From Lawsonibacter sp. (lineage in GTDB: Bacteria; Bacillota; Clostridia; Oscillospirales; Oscillospiraceae), in NCBI GenBank assembly GCA_022798855.1, contig JAAWNI010000002.1, forward strand, positions 1-41,607: a DNA stretch of 41,607 bases, in the 5' to 3' direction. The notes beneath the pieces are model-generated. The model was not told where the DNA came from. It was given only the letters and a program-made list of their open reading frames with translations, and searched no databases. Positions 8,239 to 17,541 of the stretch are shown piece by piece. Both the position numbers and the translations under genes were made by a program. Positions within the stretch are counted from its first letter, which is position 1; the number at the start of each line of letters is the position of its first letter.

Positions 8239-9675
8239 ATGAATCGGAACATTGAGGACTACATTAAGCCCGGAGCCCGGGCCCATCTGGTGGGTGTGGG
8301 CGGGGTGTCTATGGCCCCCCTGGCCGAGGTGCTGAAAGGGAAAGGGGTCGGCGTCACTGGCTCTGACATGAGGGAGAGCGGAACGGTGGCCCACCTCCGC
8401 TCCCTGGGCATTCCGGTGGCCATCGGCCACCTGCCCGGGAGCGTGGAGGGGGCGGACTGTGTTATCCGCACCGCTGCCGTCCACGACGACAACCCGGAGA
8501 TCGCCGCCGCTTTGAGCGCCGGCATCCCCGTCTTTGAGCGGGCCCAGGCCTGGGGCGCCATCATGGGCCATTACAAAAACGCCCTGTGCGTGGCGGGCAC
8601 CCACGGCAAGACCACCACCACCTCCATGTGCACCCACATCTTCCTGGCCGCCGGCCGGGACCCCTCTGTGATGATCGGGGGCACCCTGCCCATTCTGGGG
8701 GCGGGCCACCGGGTGGGGCAGGGGGACACCATCATCGCCGAGTCCTGTGAGTACTGCAACTCCTTCCTGTCCTTCGCCCCCACGGTGGCGGTGATCCTCA
8801 ACGTGGAAGCCGACCACCTGGACTTCTTCAAGGACCTGGAGGACATCGAAAAATCCTTCCGGAAATTCGCCGAGCTGGTGCCTGCCCCCGGCGGCCATGT
8901 GGTGGCCAACTGGGACAGCGCCAACGTAAGAAAGACCTTGGAGGGGCTCCAGAGGCCCTGTTTTATGTTCAGCCTGACGGACCGGGAGGCCCACTGTTAC
9001 GCGGACAACCCCGCCTGGGAGCGGGGGCTGCCCACCTTTGATATTGTGGTCCATGGGGAGAGATACGCCCATGTGTCCCTGCGGGTGGGGGGTGTCCACA
9101 ACGTGTCCAACGCCCTGGCCGCCGCCAGCGCCGCCTATGTGCTGGGGGTGCCGGGGAAGGCGGTGGAGGAGGGCCTGAGTTCCTTTACTGGGGCGGGCCG
9201 GCGCTTTGAGAAGAAAGGCGTGTACCATGGGGCCGACGTCTACGACGACTACGCCCACCACCCCGACGAGCTGTGGGCCCTGCTCACCATGGCGAAGACC
9301 CTGGGCTACAAGCGGGTGGTCTGCGCCTTCCAGCCCCACACCTATACCCGCACCGCCGCCCTCTTTGACGGCTTTGTGGAGGTGCTGAAGCTGGCCGACG
9401 TGGCGGTGGTGGCGGAGATATACGCCGCCCGGGAGCAGAACACCCTGGGCATCTCCTCTCTGGACCTGGTGCGGAAAATCCCGGGGGCGGTCTACTGCCC
9501 CCATCTGGAGGGGGCCGCGGCCCAGCTGGCGGATATGGCCGAACCCGGCGACCTGATCCTCACCGTGGGCGCGGGGGACATCTATCTGGCCGGGGAGGAA
9601 CTGGTTAGGCGCTGTTTGAAACATGGAAATGTGCCCAACGGCGAGAAATTTTTTCGCCAGACGAAGCCAATTTGA
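8239..9675 (+). CDS. murC: UDP-N-acetylmuramate--L-alanine ligase
   Basis: It adds L-alanine to UDP-MurNAc using ATP, the first peptide step of cytoplasmic peptidoglycan precursor synthesis. The N-terminal domain starts HLVGVGGVSMAPLAEVLK. The ATP-binding loop GTHGKTTTTSM is at about residues 115-125, and the central Mur ligase signature ILNVEADHLDFFKD follows. DDYAHHPDE and FQPHTYTRT mark the C-terminal domain. The ATG at 8239 is preferred over the in-frame GTG at 8230 because AAAGAGGTG lies about 7 bases before the ATG. Length about 478 residues, normal. Confidence 0.95.
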   Translation: MNRNIEDYIKPGARAHLVGVGGVSMAPLAEVLKGKGVGVTGSDMRESGTVAHLRSLGIPVAIGHLPGSVEGADCVIRTAAVHDDNPEIAAALSAGIPVFERAQAWGAIMGHYKNALCVAGTHGKTTTTSMCTHIFLAAGRDPSVMIGGTLPILGAGHRVGQGDTIIAESCEYCNSFLSFAPTVAVILNVEADHLDFFKDLEDIEKSFRKFAELVPAPGGHVVANWDSANVRKTLEGLQRPCFMFSLTDREAHCYADNPAWERGLPTFDIVVHGERYAHVSLRVGGVHNVSNALAAASAAYVLGVPGKAVEEGLSSFTGAGRRFEKKGVYHGADVYDDYAHHPDELWALLTMAKTLGYKRVVCAFQPHTYTRTAALFDGFVEVLKLADVAVVAEIYAAREQNTLGISSLDLVRKIPGAVYCPHLEGAAAQLADMAEPGDLILTVGAGDIYLAGEELVRRCLKHGNVPNGEKFFRQTKPI

Positions 9676-9775
9676 CGCGGGAATACTGGATGTACTTCAA
9701 GGAAAATTGGCAAAGCATGGCGGAAAAAGAGCCGGCGTTTGGGCATGTTGACACTTTTCAAACGAGCCTTAAGGG
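9676..9775. repeat. Dispersed repeat R2, copy B
   Basis: It contains the same 17-mer AGCATGGCGGAAAAAGA (9714-9730) as the window start, in the same orientation, with flanking similarity (GGGAATACT, ACTTCAAGG, CGTTTG). It begins directly at the murC stop. The rest of the 217-base gap before the next gene holds a promoter; no gene is seen. Confidence 0.6.
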
Positions 9776-9808
9776 CGGATAATTTTCCTAGTTTTTTTCT
9801 TCTCCATA

Positions 9809-9838
9809 TTTACAGAGGGCAGTCTTTGGTGGTAGAAT
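9809..9838 (+). promoter_or_regulatory. Promoter for the diguanylate cyclase gene
   Basis: TTTACA (9809-9814), an 18-base spacer and TAGAAT (9833-9838), 55 bases before the start codon, immediately after the R2 repeat. Confidence 0.5.
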
Positions 9839-9892
9839 AAGGGAACCCTGAGAGGGCTGTTCTGACTTTAAGAAGAGGAGGGGAGCGGCGGT

Positions 9893-11689
9893 ATGTCAAA
9901 ACAGAAGAATGTCGCGCGGATGGCGGTTGTGCTTACTGTGTGCGGCGCGCTCCTTTTAATTGTGGCGGTGGGGAGCCTGGTCCTGCGCTGCCGGACGCTG
10001 GAATTTCGGCTGAATGAGATGTATCTTGAGAGCCTGACCGCCCACACAGGCGAGGCCGGCGAGGGGGCGGGATATCTGATCCACTACGGCGAAACCGCGC
10101 TGAAAAATATAGACCTCCTGATCGAGGAGGAGTCCCGTGCTCCGGAGAAGGGCTGGGTGGCCCCGGTGGTGAACACCTTTAATCTGGTGGACAACCGCAT
10201 GGAGCTGAGCTACCTGGACCGGCGGGACATGGAGGGCCGGATTTGGGGGAGCGAGGGGCCGGAGCTGGTCCGCCGGGTTTTGTCCGGCGAGCCGGTGGTC
10301 AGCGGCCTGATTTCCGACCAGGGCCATGAGTCCTCTTATGTGGTGGTGGCCCATCCGGTGGAGTGGGACGGCCAGGTGGTGGGCGCGCTCCAGGCCAGAA
10401 TGCGGGCGGAGACGCTGCTCCATCAGGGGAAGCACTCCACCTTTTTCCACAGCGTCCACAGCGTCATCGCCGGGGAGGACGGCCGGGTGGTCTACGGCAG
10501 CAGTCCAGAGACGGCGGGGGCCGGCCTTGTGGACCTGAGCGCCGATATAGGCATTACCGTCAAAGAGGGGCAGGCCTTGAACGCCTCCTATCAGGCGGCG
10601 GAAAGCGGCTCTTTCTACTACGACCCGGCGGGCGGGCGCTGCTACGTGGCCTGGGGCCAGGTGGGGTACAACGGCTGGCGGATCGTCCAGTTCTCCCAGT
10701 CGCCCAACGTGCAGCTGGAGCGGGAGTCCATGGTGCAGACCGTGGTGATGCTGGTGAGCCTGGCGGGCTGCGCGGTTCTGGCCGCCCTGGTCTGGCGGCA
10801 GCGGGCCAAGCTGGCGGCGGAGAAGCTGCGCTACGACACCCTTTCGGAGTTTAAGGACACCCTGATTTTTGAGTACGACTGCCGGACGGACAGCATGGAG
10901 TTTACCTCCAATGCGCTGGAGACGCTGGACTTGAAGGGCACCCGGCTGGAGCGCGTCACGGACGGGAGCGGCTGCTTCCCCGTGTTCCACCCGGACGACA
11001 TCGGCAATGTGCGGCGGGCGCTGCGGGGCACGGTGAATATGATTCCGGACCAGATCGAACACGACCGAATCCGAATGAAAAAACGGGACGGGGAGTACAG
11101 CTGGTACCGCGGCCAGTATAAGGCGGTGTTCAGCCCGGAGGGCAAAGCCATCCGGCTGATTGGCACACTGACCGACATCAGCGCCCAGATCGACCGGGAG
11201 CAGGAGCTGCGCCATCAGGCCCAGCAAGACCCCTTGACCGACGTGTACAACCGTGCGGGGGTCAAGCTGATCAACGCCCGCCTGGAGCAGATTTCCCGGG
11301 GCATCCTCTTCATGCTGGACCTGGACGACTTTAAATTCATCAACGACACCTACGGCCACGCCGCTGGAGATAAGGTCCTCGTGGCGATGGGGCAGATTTT
11401 GAAGGATATTTTCCGCACCGACGACATCGTGGCCCGGGTGGGCGGGGATGAGTTCGTGGCCTTCCTGTCCGGCTCGGACAACGCGTCGATGGCCCAGGAG
11501 AAGGCCCAGGAGCTGCTGGACCGGGTGCGGGAGCTGAAGCTGGAGGGGATCGACACCCAAATCAGCGTCAGCATCGGAATTGCCAGCGCCCCCACCTATG
11601 GAAGGACCTTCGAGAGCCTGAGCGCTTCTGCGGATGAAGCCATGTACGAGATCAAAAACGGCGGAAAGGGCGGCTTCGCCCTGCGCTGA
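9893..11689 (+). CDS. Membrane-bound PAS-GGDEF diguanylate cyclase
   Basis: It makes cyclic di-GMP from two GTP in response to an external signal. A membrane segment at about residues 10-28 and another at about 282-302 enclose an extracytoplasmic sensor of about 250 residues, Cache-like in placement. A PAS_3-type domain follows (about 315-435, ending in GTLTDIS), then the GGDEF domain. Its active site GGDEF (517-521) is intact, as is the inhibitory I-site RTDD (508-511), exactly five residues before it. LDLDDFKFINDTYGH is the metal and GTP-binding motif. There is no EAL domain. It looks like an active, product-inhibited cyclase; the sensed ligand is unknown. AGGAGGGGAG precedes the ATG. It is a single-gene unit between its own promoter and a bidirectional terminator. 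Confidence 0.92.
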   Translation: MSKQKNVARMAVVLTVCGALLLIVAVGSLVLRCRTLEFRLNEMYLESLTAHTGEAGEGAGYLIHYGETALKNIDLLIEEESRAPEKGWVAPVVNTFNLVDNRMELSYLDRRDMEGRIWGSEGPELVRRVLSGEPVVSGLISDQGHESSYVVVAHPVEWDGQVVGALQARMRAETLLHQGKHSTFFHSVHSVIAGEDGRVVYGSSPETAGAGLVDLSADIGITVKEGQALNASYQAAESGSFYYDPAGGRCYVAWGQVGYNGWRIVQFSQSPNVQLERESMVQTVVMLVSLAGCAVLAALVWRQRAKLAAEKLRYDTLSEFKDTLIFEYDCRTDSMEFTSNALETLDLKGTRLERVTDGSGCFPVFHPDDIGNVRRALRGTVNMIPDQIEHDRIRMKKRDGEYSWYRGQYKAVFSPEGKAIRLIGTLTDISAQIDREQELRHQAQQDPLTDVYNRAGVKLINARLEQISRGILFMLDLDDFKFINDTYGHAAGDKVLVAMGQILKDIFRTDDIVARVGGDEFVAFLSGSDNASMAQEKAQELLDRVRELKLEGIDTQISVSIGIASAPTYGRTFESLSASADEAMYEIKNGGKGGFALR

Positions 11690-11696
11690 ACAGAGA

Positions 11697-11724
11697 AACG
11701 CCCCGCCGTCAGGCGGGGCGTTTT
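11697..11724. terminator. Bidirectional terminator between the cyclase and trxA
   Basis: AACGCCCCGCC (11697-11707), loop GTCA, GGCGGGGCGTT (11712-11722) with TTTT on the right and an A-run on the left. The 11-bp perfect stem serves both convergent genes. Confidence 0.85.
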
Positions 11725-11728
11725 GTAG

Positions 11729-12040
11729 TTACAGATTCTGTTCCAGCACCTGGACATAGGCCTCCGGGGGCATGACGCCCACCAGCCGGTCGATCTCCTT
11801 GCCGTCCTTGAAGAAGATAACGGTGGGAATGCCGCTGATCCCGAAGCCTATAGCCAGCTCCTGCTCCTCGTCAGTGTTCACCTTGCCGACCACCGCTTTG
11901 CCCTCGTATCTGCCGGCCAGGCTCTCAATCACGGGGCCCAGCATCTGGCAGGGCCCGCACCAGTCGGCCCAGAAGTCCACCAGCATCAGTTTGCCCTCGC
12001 CGAGGGTCTTTTCAAAGGTTTCCTTGTTAAAATGGATCAT
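11729..12040 (-). CDS. trxA: Thioredoxin
   Basis: This 103-residue single-domain thioredoxin has the active site WCGPC (about residues 27-31) and the cis-proline loop SGIPTVIFF. It reduces protein disulfides in the cytoplasm. It lies 30 bases downstream of the thioredoxin reductase gene on the same strand, so the pair forms a natural operon with its own reductant supply. AAAGGAAG precedes the ATG. The start MIHFNKETFEK matches the usual family N-terminus. Confidence 0.95.
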   Translation of the reverse strand: MIHFNKETFEKTLGEGKLMLVDFWADWCGPCQMLGPVIESLAGRYEGKAVVGKVNTDEEQELAIGFGISGIPTVIFFKDGKEIDRLVGVMPPEAYVQVLEQNL

Positions 12041-12064
12041 AATAATCTTCCTTTCTTTTGTTTT

Positions 12065-12076
12065 CCGCCCCTACAG
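12065..12076. repeat. R1 half-site at the trxB stop codon
   Basis: CCGCCCCTACAG is the right end of an R1 element with no partner nearby. Its CTA, read on the minus strand, is the TAG stop of trxB. It is probably a remnant of a decayed element. Confidence 0.5.
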
Positions 12077-12919
12077 GGCCGCGTCCAAATACTCGCAGGC
12101 GGACAGGGCGGCCACATGGCCTTCGCCCACCGCCTTGGACACCTGGAGGGGCCCGCCGGTGCAGTCCCCGGCGGCAAAGACCCCGGGGAGGTTGGTGGCC
12201 ATGCGGCGGTCCACCTGAATGGCCCCCTCTTCGGTAGCCAGGGCGGGCAGCAGGTCGGTGGGGGCCACCGCCCGGCGGAGGATAAACACCCCGGCGCAGG
12301 GCAGAAGGGCGCCGTCCACCTCCAGCCCGGTGACAGTTTTCTCCCCCTTGACGGCCAGCTTCCCGGCCTTTACATAGGGGATGCCCCCGTCCAGCCCCTG
12401 GGGCCGCTGAGGGGAGGTGTAGACAACCTGGCAGCCCAGGCCGCGCAGGTAGTTGGCCTCCTGGGGGGCGTCGGGGGACAGGCCCACCACAATGACAGGC
12501 TTGTTCCGGTAGAGCATCCCGTCGCAGGTGGCGCAGTAGCTCACGCCCCGGCCCAGGTACTCCCCCTCGCCGGGGTATTTGGCCGCCCGGACCACGCCGG
12601 GAGCCAGGACCAGGGCCTTTCCCTGATACACCTGGCTGCCCACGGTGAGGGAGAAGCCCTCCCAGGCCAGCAGGGACAGCACCTTGCCCACCACAAATTC
12701 CGCCCCCAGCTCCCCGGCGTGGCGGTGGAGCATCTCCAGCAGCTCCAGCCCCGTCCGGCCGGGAAGGCCCGGGTAGTTGTCCACCCGCTCCGCCTTGGCC
12801 AGGGGGCTGTCCTGCCAGCGGTTGCCGAGCACTAGGACGCTTTTGTTCCGGCCCCGGGCGGCCACCGCCGCCGCCAGCCCGGCGGGGCCGGAGCCCAATA
12901 CCACGATGTCGTATGTCAT
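12071..12919 (-). CDS. trxB: Thioredoxin reductase-like flavoprotein, probably not NADPH-dependent
   Basis: This 282-residue protein has the thioredoxin reductase layout: FAD-binding GSGPAG at residues 9-14, redox pair CATC at 129-132, and a C-terminal GVFAAGDC (about 246-253). The second dinucleotide site is degenerate. Where NADPH enzymes have a GGGDSAxEE-type motif and an HRR arginine patch, this one reads VVGLSPDAPQEA (144-155) and VVYTSPQRPQ. That is the pattern of clostridial ferredoxin-linked flavin thioredoxin reductases; electron donor by ferredoxin is an inference. The start follows AGAAGGAGAAT; the frame stays open further upstream, but the FAD motif fixes the N-terminus. It is co-transcribed with trxA. 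Confidence 0.88.
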   Translation of the reverse strand: MTYDIVVLGSGPAGLAAAVAARGRNKSVLVLGNRWQDSPLAKAERVDNYPGLPGRTGLELLEMLHRHAGELGAEFVVGKVLSLLAWEGFSLTVGSQVYQGKALVLAPGVVRAAKYPGEGEYLGRGVSYCATCDGMLYRNKPVIVVGLSPDAPQEANYLRGLGCQVVYTSPQRPQGLDGGIPYVKAGKLAVKGEKTVTGLEVDGALLPCAGVFILRRAVAPTDLLPALATEEGAIQVDRRMATNLPGVFAAGDCTGGPLQVSKAVGEGHVAALSACEYLDAAL

Positions 12920-12932
12920 GCGATTCTCCTTC

Positions 12933-13002
12933 TGTAGGGACGCTTCACGAAGCGTCCGCTGGTTTCGCCAGCAATGCTTGGCGCGCGGACGCGTCTCTAC
13001 AG
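12933..13002. repeat. R1-type palindrome doublet upstream of trxB
   Basis: TGTAGGGACGC at the left and GCGTCTCTACA at the right form inverted ends with one mismatch. The left palindrome is GGACGCTTC-AC-GAAGCGTCC; a second GCGGACGC arm is at the right. It is a diverged subtype (GGGACG rather than GGGGCG). It ends within about 10 bases of the trxB ribosome binding site, so it lies in the trxB leader. Confidence 0.65.
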
Positions 13003-13139
13003 CCCTTATTATACCCTCTTTTCCCGGCGGGAACAAGAGCTTTGCCGCAAATAGATTGAACGGAGCCAAATTTTGTGGTAAAATTGGGGGGCTCGCGCAA
13101 AGATCGAGGGGCCGAGACAGATAAAAGGAGGAGCGGATT

Positions 13140-13700
13140 GTGAGCGATGTTTTGGAATTCGCCAGCAGGGAAGCCTTTCGGAGCTGGCTGGCGGAAAACT
13201 GCCTGTCCAGCGCCGGCGTATGGCTTTTGTTCGGCAAGGCGGGCGGCCCGAAGACCGTCAAGGCGGGGGAGGCCCTGGAGGAAGCCCTCTGCTTCGGGTG
13301 GATCGACGGACAGATGCGGAGCATTGACAGCAAGTCCTATCAAAAATATTTTTCCATGCGCCGGGAGAACAGCAAGTGGTCGGAGAAAAACAAGGCGCTG
13401 GTCCAGAGCCTGGAGGAGCGGGGGCTGATGACCGATTTTGGCCGGGAGAAGGTCGAGGAAGCCAAGCGGAACGGCCAGTGGTACGCGCCCGGCCCCGTGG
13501 CGGTGACGGAGGAACAAATCGCCCAGGTTTCCGCCGTGCTGGAGGGCTGTGAGCCGGCGTTTACCAATTTTCAGGCCATGTCCCTGTCGGTGCGGAAGAC
13601 CTATGCCCGGGCTTACTTCGACGCCAAGACCGACGCCGGGCGGGAGAAGCGGCTGGCCTGGATGGTGGACCGGCTGAACAAAAATCTAAAGCCCATGTGA
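13140..13700 (+). CDS. YdeI/OmpD-associated family protein
   Basis: This 186-residue soluble protein matches the YdeI family in its N-terminal segment: FRSWLAENCLSSAGVWLLF, then EALCFGWIDGQM and SYQKYFSMRRENSKWSEKNK. The family's biochemical role is not established; some members are linked to resistance to cationic peptides. No signal peptide or membrane segment is seen. The GTG start follows AAAAGGAGGAGCGG by about 7 bases. It stands alone between the trxB leader and glnS, which has its own promoter. Confidence 0.75.
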   Translation: MSDVLEFASREAFRSWLAENCLSSAGVWLLFGKAGGPKTVKAGEALEEALCFGWIDGQMRSIDSKSYQKYFSMRRENSKWSEKNKALVQSLEERGLMTDFGREKVEEAKRNGQWYAPGPVAVTEEQIAQVSAVLEGCEPAFTNFQAMSLSVRKTYARAYFDAKTDAGREKRLAWMVDRLNKNLKPM

Positions 13701-13724
13701 CGGCCCCGCCGCCCTTAAAAACAC

Positions 13725-13753
13725 TTGCCAGGACGGGGTTTCTGGTGTAAAAT
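13725..13753 (+). promoter_or_regulatory. Promoter for glnS
   Basis: TTGCCA (13725-13730), a 17-base spacer, TAAAAT (13748-13753), with TG one base before the -10. It lies 31 bases before the glnS start, leaving a short leader. Confidence 0.7.
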
Positions 13754-13783
13754 AGGCCCATTGACAAAGGAGGAGAGAAATCC

Positions 13784-15481
<1,698 letters not shown>

Positions 15482-15531
15482 ATATTCCGCCCATGGGCGT
15501 ACCGCGCCCTCCCCATGGATATCCGCGCTGA

Positions 15532-15565
15532 AAGGGCGGCAGGCTTTTGCCCGCCGCCCTTGTTT
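15532..15565 (+). terminator. Terminator after glnS
   Basis: AAGGGCGGC (15532-15540) pairs with GCCGCCCTT (15553-15561); GGC-TTTT-GCC extends the stem past one mismatch. GTTTGTG follows. It faces the convergent phosphatase gene. Confidence 0.7.
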
Positions 15566-15596
15566 GTGTGGACGCTGTAGATTATTTGGGTGAGCG

Positions 15597-16346
15597 CTAT
15601 TTCAGCGGAATGATCTCCTCGTGAACGGCCAGACAGCGTCCCGACACCACCTGGTCCAGATGGTAGTGGCCGAAGAACCAGCGCTTGAACTGACAGCGCT
15701 GGGACAGCTCCTCCAGGAAATCGGTGAGGGGGTTGGCGGGATAGCGCCCCTGGCACAGCCCCGCCTGTACGGAGGTGGGGCAGCAGTGGGTGATGACGCA
15801 GTCCACCTTCCAGCCGTGGAGGGCCAGGTTGTCCCGTGCGGTTTGGTACTCCTCCTCCCGGGGCAGCTCCTCCTTCCACCAGGTCACATGGTTGATTCGG
15901 TGGGGCCGGCCTTGAAGGGTCAGCTGCCTGTGGGCCTCCCGAAAGAGGGGGTCGTCCGGGTCCAGGATGCCGCCGGAGATGTCATGGCTCCTGGCTCCGC
16001 CCATGGTGAAGAAGGACAGCCCCTGGAGCTGGTAGACCTGCCCCCGCATCAGGTGGATGACCGAGGGCCGGACCCGCTGGACCATGCCGCCCTGCCAGGG
16101 TTCGATGGGGTAGGCGGCCAGAAGGTCGAAATTGTCGTGGTTGCCGTCGATAAACAGCGTGGCAAAGGGCTTTTCCTCCAGCCAGTCCAGCCAATAGCGG
16201 TCCTCCGGGCCGTCATCCCATACGCCGCCAAAGTCGCCGCAGATGATGACATAGTCCTGCTTCGTCATGTCGGATTGGGCGGGGAAGAAGAGCGGCCGCA
16301 GCCGGGTAAAGTCGCCGTGGGTATCGCCCGTAATAAAAATTGCCAT
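15597..16346 (-). CDS. Metallophosphatase (calcineurin-like)
   Basis: This 249-residue protein shows the metallophosphoesterase motifs in order: GDTHGDF near the N-terminus, CGDFGGVWDD (about residues 41-50), GNHDNFD (about 72-78) and the histidine motif ITHCCPTS. A final GHYH occurs near the C-terminus (FFGHYHLDQ). A two-metal phosphatase or phosphodiesterase is certain by family; the substrate is unknown. The start is chosen because GGGAGGAA lies just before this ATG and GDTHG follows at once; the open frame extends about 90 bases further without a motif. No signal peptide, so it is cytoplasmic. Confidence 0.88.
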   Translation of the reverse strand: MAIFITGDTHGDFTRLRPLFFPAQSDMTKQDYVIICGDFGGVWDDGPEDRYWLDWLEEKPFATLFIDGNHDNFDLLAAYPIEPWQGGMVQRVRPSVIHLMRGQVYQLQGLSFFTMGGARSHDISGGILDPDDPLFREAHRQLTLQGRPHRINHVTWWKEELPREEEYQTARDNLALHGWKVDCVITHCCPTSVQAGLCQGRYPANPLTDFLEELSQRCQFKRWFFGHYHLDQVVSGRCLAVHEEIIPLK

Positions 16347-16549
16347 TTGGGTTCCTCCCGGTTTTGATCTGGCGCCGCACGGGGCAGAGCGCTTGGAAAA
16401 ACAGACATTGCCATATTGGAGTTTATCACAAAAAGTCAAGGATTGACAGATTCAAACAAAAAAAATTTTTTTATGCCGCCAGAGGGAGCGGGCCGTTAAG
16501 AGGGCATAAAGAAAGCGACAAAATCATGTTAAGATATGAAACGCCGGCC

Positions 16550-16558
16550 TGTTATAAT
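16550..16558 (+). promoter_or_regulatory. Candidate upstream promoter of the atp operon
   Basis: TGTTATAAT is a perfect -10 with a TGn extension. No good -35 is seen 17 bases upstream (TAAGAT). It lies 113 bases before atpB. Confidence 0.45.
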
Positions 16559-16581
16559 CTGTTAAAATAGGGCTTTGGTTC

Positions 16582-16610
16582 TTTTCAGCTCTTGACAAAG
16601 GGAGTACAAT
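16582..16610 (+). promoter_or_regulatory. Candidate proximal promoter of the atp operon
   Basis: TTTTCA (16582-16587), a 17-base spacer, TACAAT (16605-16610). It overlaps a TTGACA (16592-16597) that is too near the -10 to pair with it. Confidence 0.45.
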
Positions 16611-16670
16611 CTTTTGAGGAAGGGGAGCGGGGCCACGCTTCCCGGGAAAAGTGTGAGAGAAGGCGTATGA

Positions 16671-17522
16671 ATGAAACAGTATAAAAAAGGGTTGACGCTG
16701 TGGCTGATCGCCATTCTGGTCCTGTTGGCCGGCGCGCTGCTCACTGGTTCGCCGAGCCGGACGGAGAGCGTGCAGGAGGCCATGCGGGACGCGGTGCTCC
16801 ACAACGTGAACCGGATCAGCCTGTTTGGGCTGAAGGAAGTGAACCCAGGGCTGATCTCCGCCTTTGTGGTAACGGCGGTGCTGCTGATCCTGGCGGTGGG
16901 GATCCGGGTGTTTGTCATCCCTCGATTCCAGTATATTCCGGGGAGGTTCCAGATTTTGCTGGAGGAGTGGGTGAGCCTGTTCAACGGCATGGCCAAGGAC
17001 AGCAGCCCCCGCCGGTTCGGGTTTTTAAGCGCTTACATCTTCGCCGTGGGCGCGTTCATCTTTGTGGGTACGCTCTTTGAGCTGCTGGGGCTCCAGGCCA
17101 TCACGGTCCACGGCCATCCCATCACCCTGCCGGCCCCGCTGTCCGACGTAAACGCGGCCATCGCTGCGGGGACGCTGTCCTATATGGTCATCCTCTCCGG
17201 CGGCATCGTCAACAATGGGATGAACGGAGTCAGCAAGACGCTGAAAGAGTTCTCGCTGCCCATCTCCATGAGCTTCCGGCTCTTCGGCGCGCTGCTCAGC
17301 GGCCTGCTGGTGACCGAGCTCGTGTACTACTATATCAGCCTCAGCTTTGTGCTCCCGGTGGCGGTGGGCGTGCTGTTCACCCTGCTCCACGCCGTCATTC
17401 AGACATATGTGCTTACCATGCTGGTGTCGATGTACTATGGCGAGGTGTCTGAGCCAGACCCGCCCAAGCCGCCCAGGGAGAAACGGAAAAAACGCAAAAA
17501 GACCCGCGGCGCGGGGACATAA
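16671..17522 (+). CDS. atpB: F-type ATP synthase subunit a
   Basis: This membrane stator subunit of F0 forms the ion half-channels against the c-ring. The essential arginine is in SFRLFGALLSG, and the last helix holds the family motif HAVIQTYVLTMLVSMYY. About six hydrophobic segments are visible, the first right at the N-terminus. The C-terminus ends in a very basic tail (KRKKRKKTR) after a proline stretch, longer than in most subunit a proteins. The 283-residue length is a little above average. AGAAGG precedes the ATG. First gene of the operon; no atpI is present. Confidence 0.93.
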   Translation: MKQYKKGLTLWLIAILVLLAGALLTGSPSRTESVQEAMRDAVLHNVNRISLFGLKEVNPGLISAFVVTAVLLILAVGIRVFVIPRFQYIPGRFQILLEEWVSLFNGMAKDSSPRRFGFLSAYIFAVGAFIFVGTLFELLGLQAITVHGHPITLPAPLSDVNAAIAAGTLSYMVILSGGIVNNGMNGVSKTLKEFSLPISMSFRLFGALLSGLLVTELVYYYISLSFVLPVAVGVLFTLLHAVIQTYVLTMLVSMYYGEVSEPDPPKPPREKRKKRKKTRGAGT

Positions 17523-17541
17523 CAACGAGGGGGATTTTGTC

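Larger units (their letters stand above)
16347..16670. other. Gene-free divergent region upstream of the ATP synthase operon
   Basis: These 324 bases separate the phosphatase gene and atpB, which diverge. No coding frame is convincing. A poly-A/poly-T tract lies near 16456-16472 and two candidate atp promoters are near the right end. No R1 or R2 repeat is seen. Confidence 0.6.

Noticed and set aside
16592..16610. TTGACA close to TACAAT upstream of atpB as a promoter
   Set aside because: The spacing is only 7 bases, far too short for a sigma factor; TTTTCA with a 17-base spacer was preferred.
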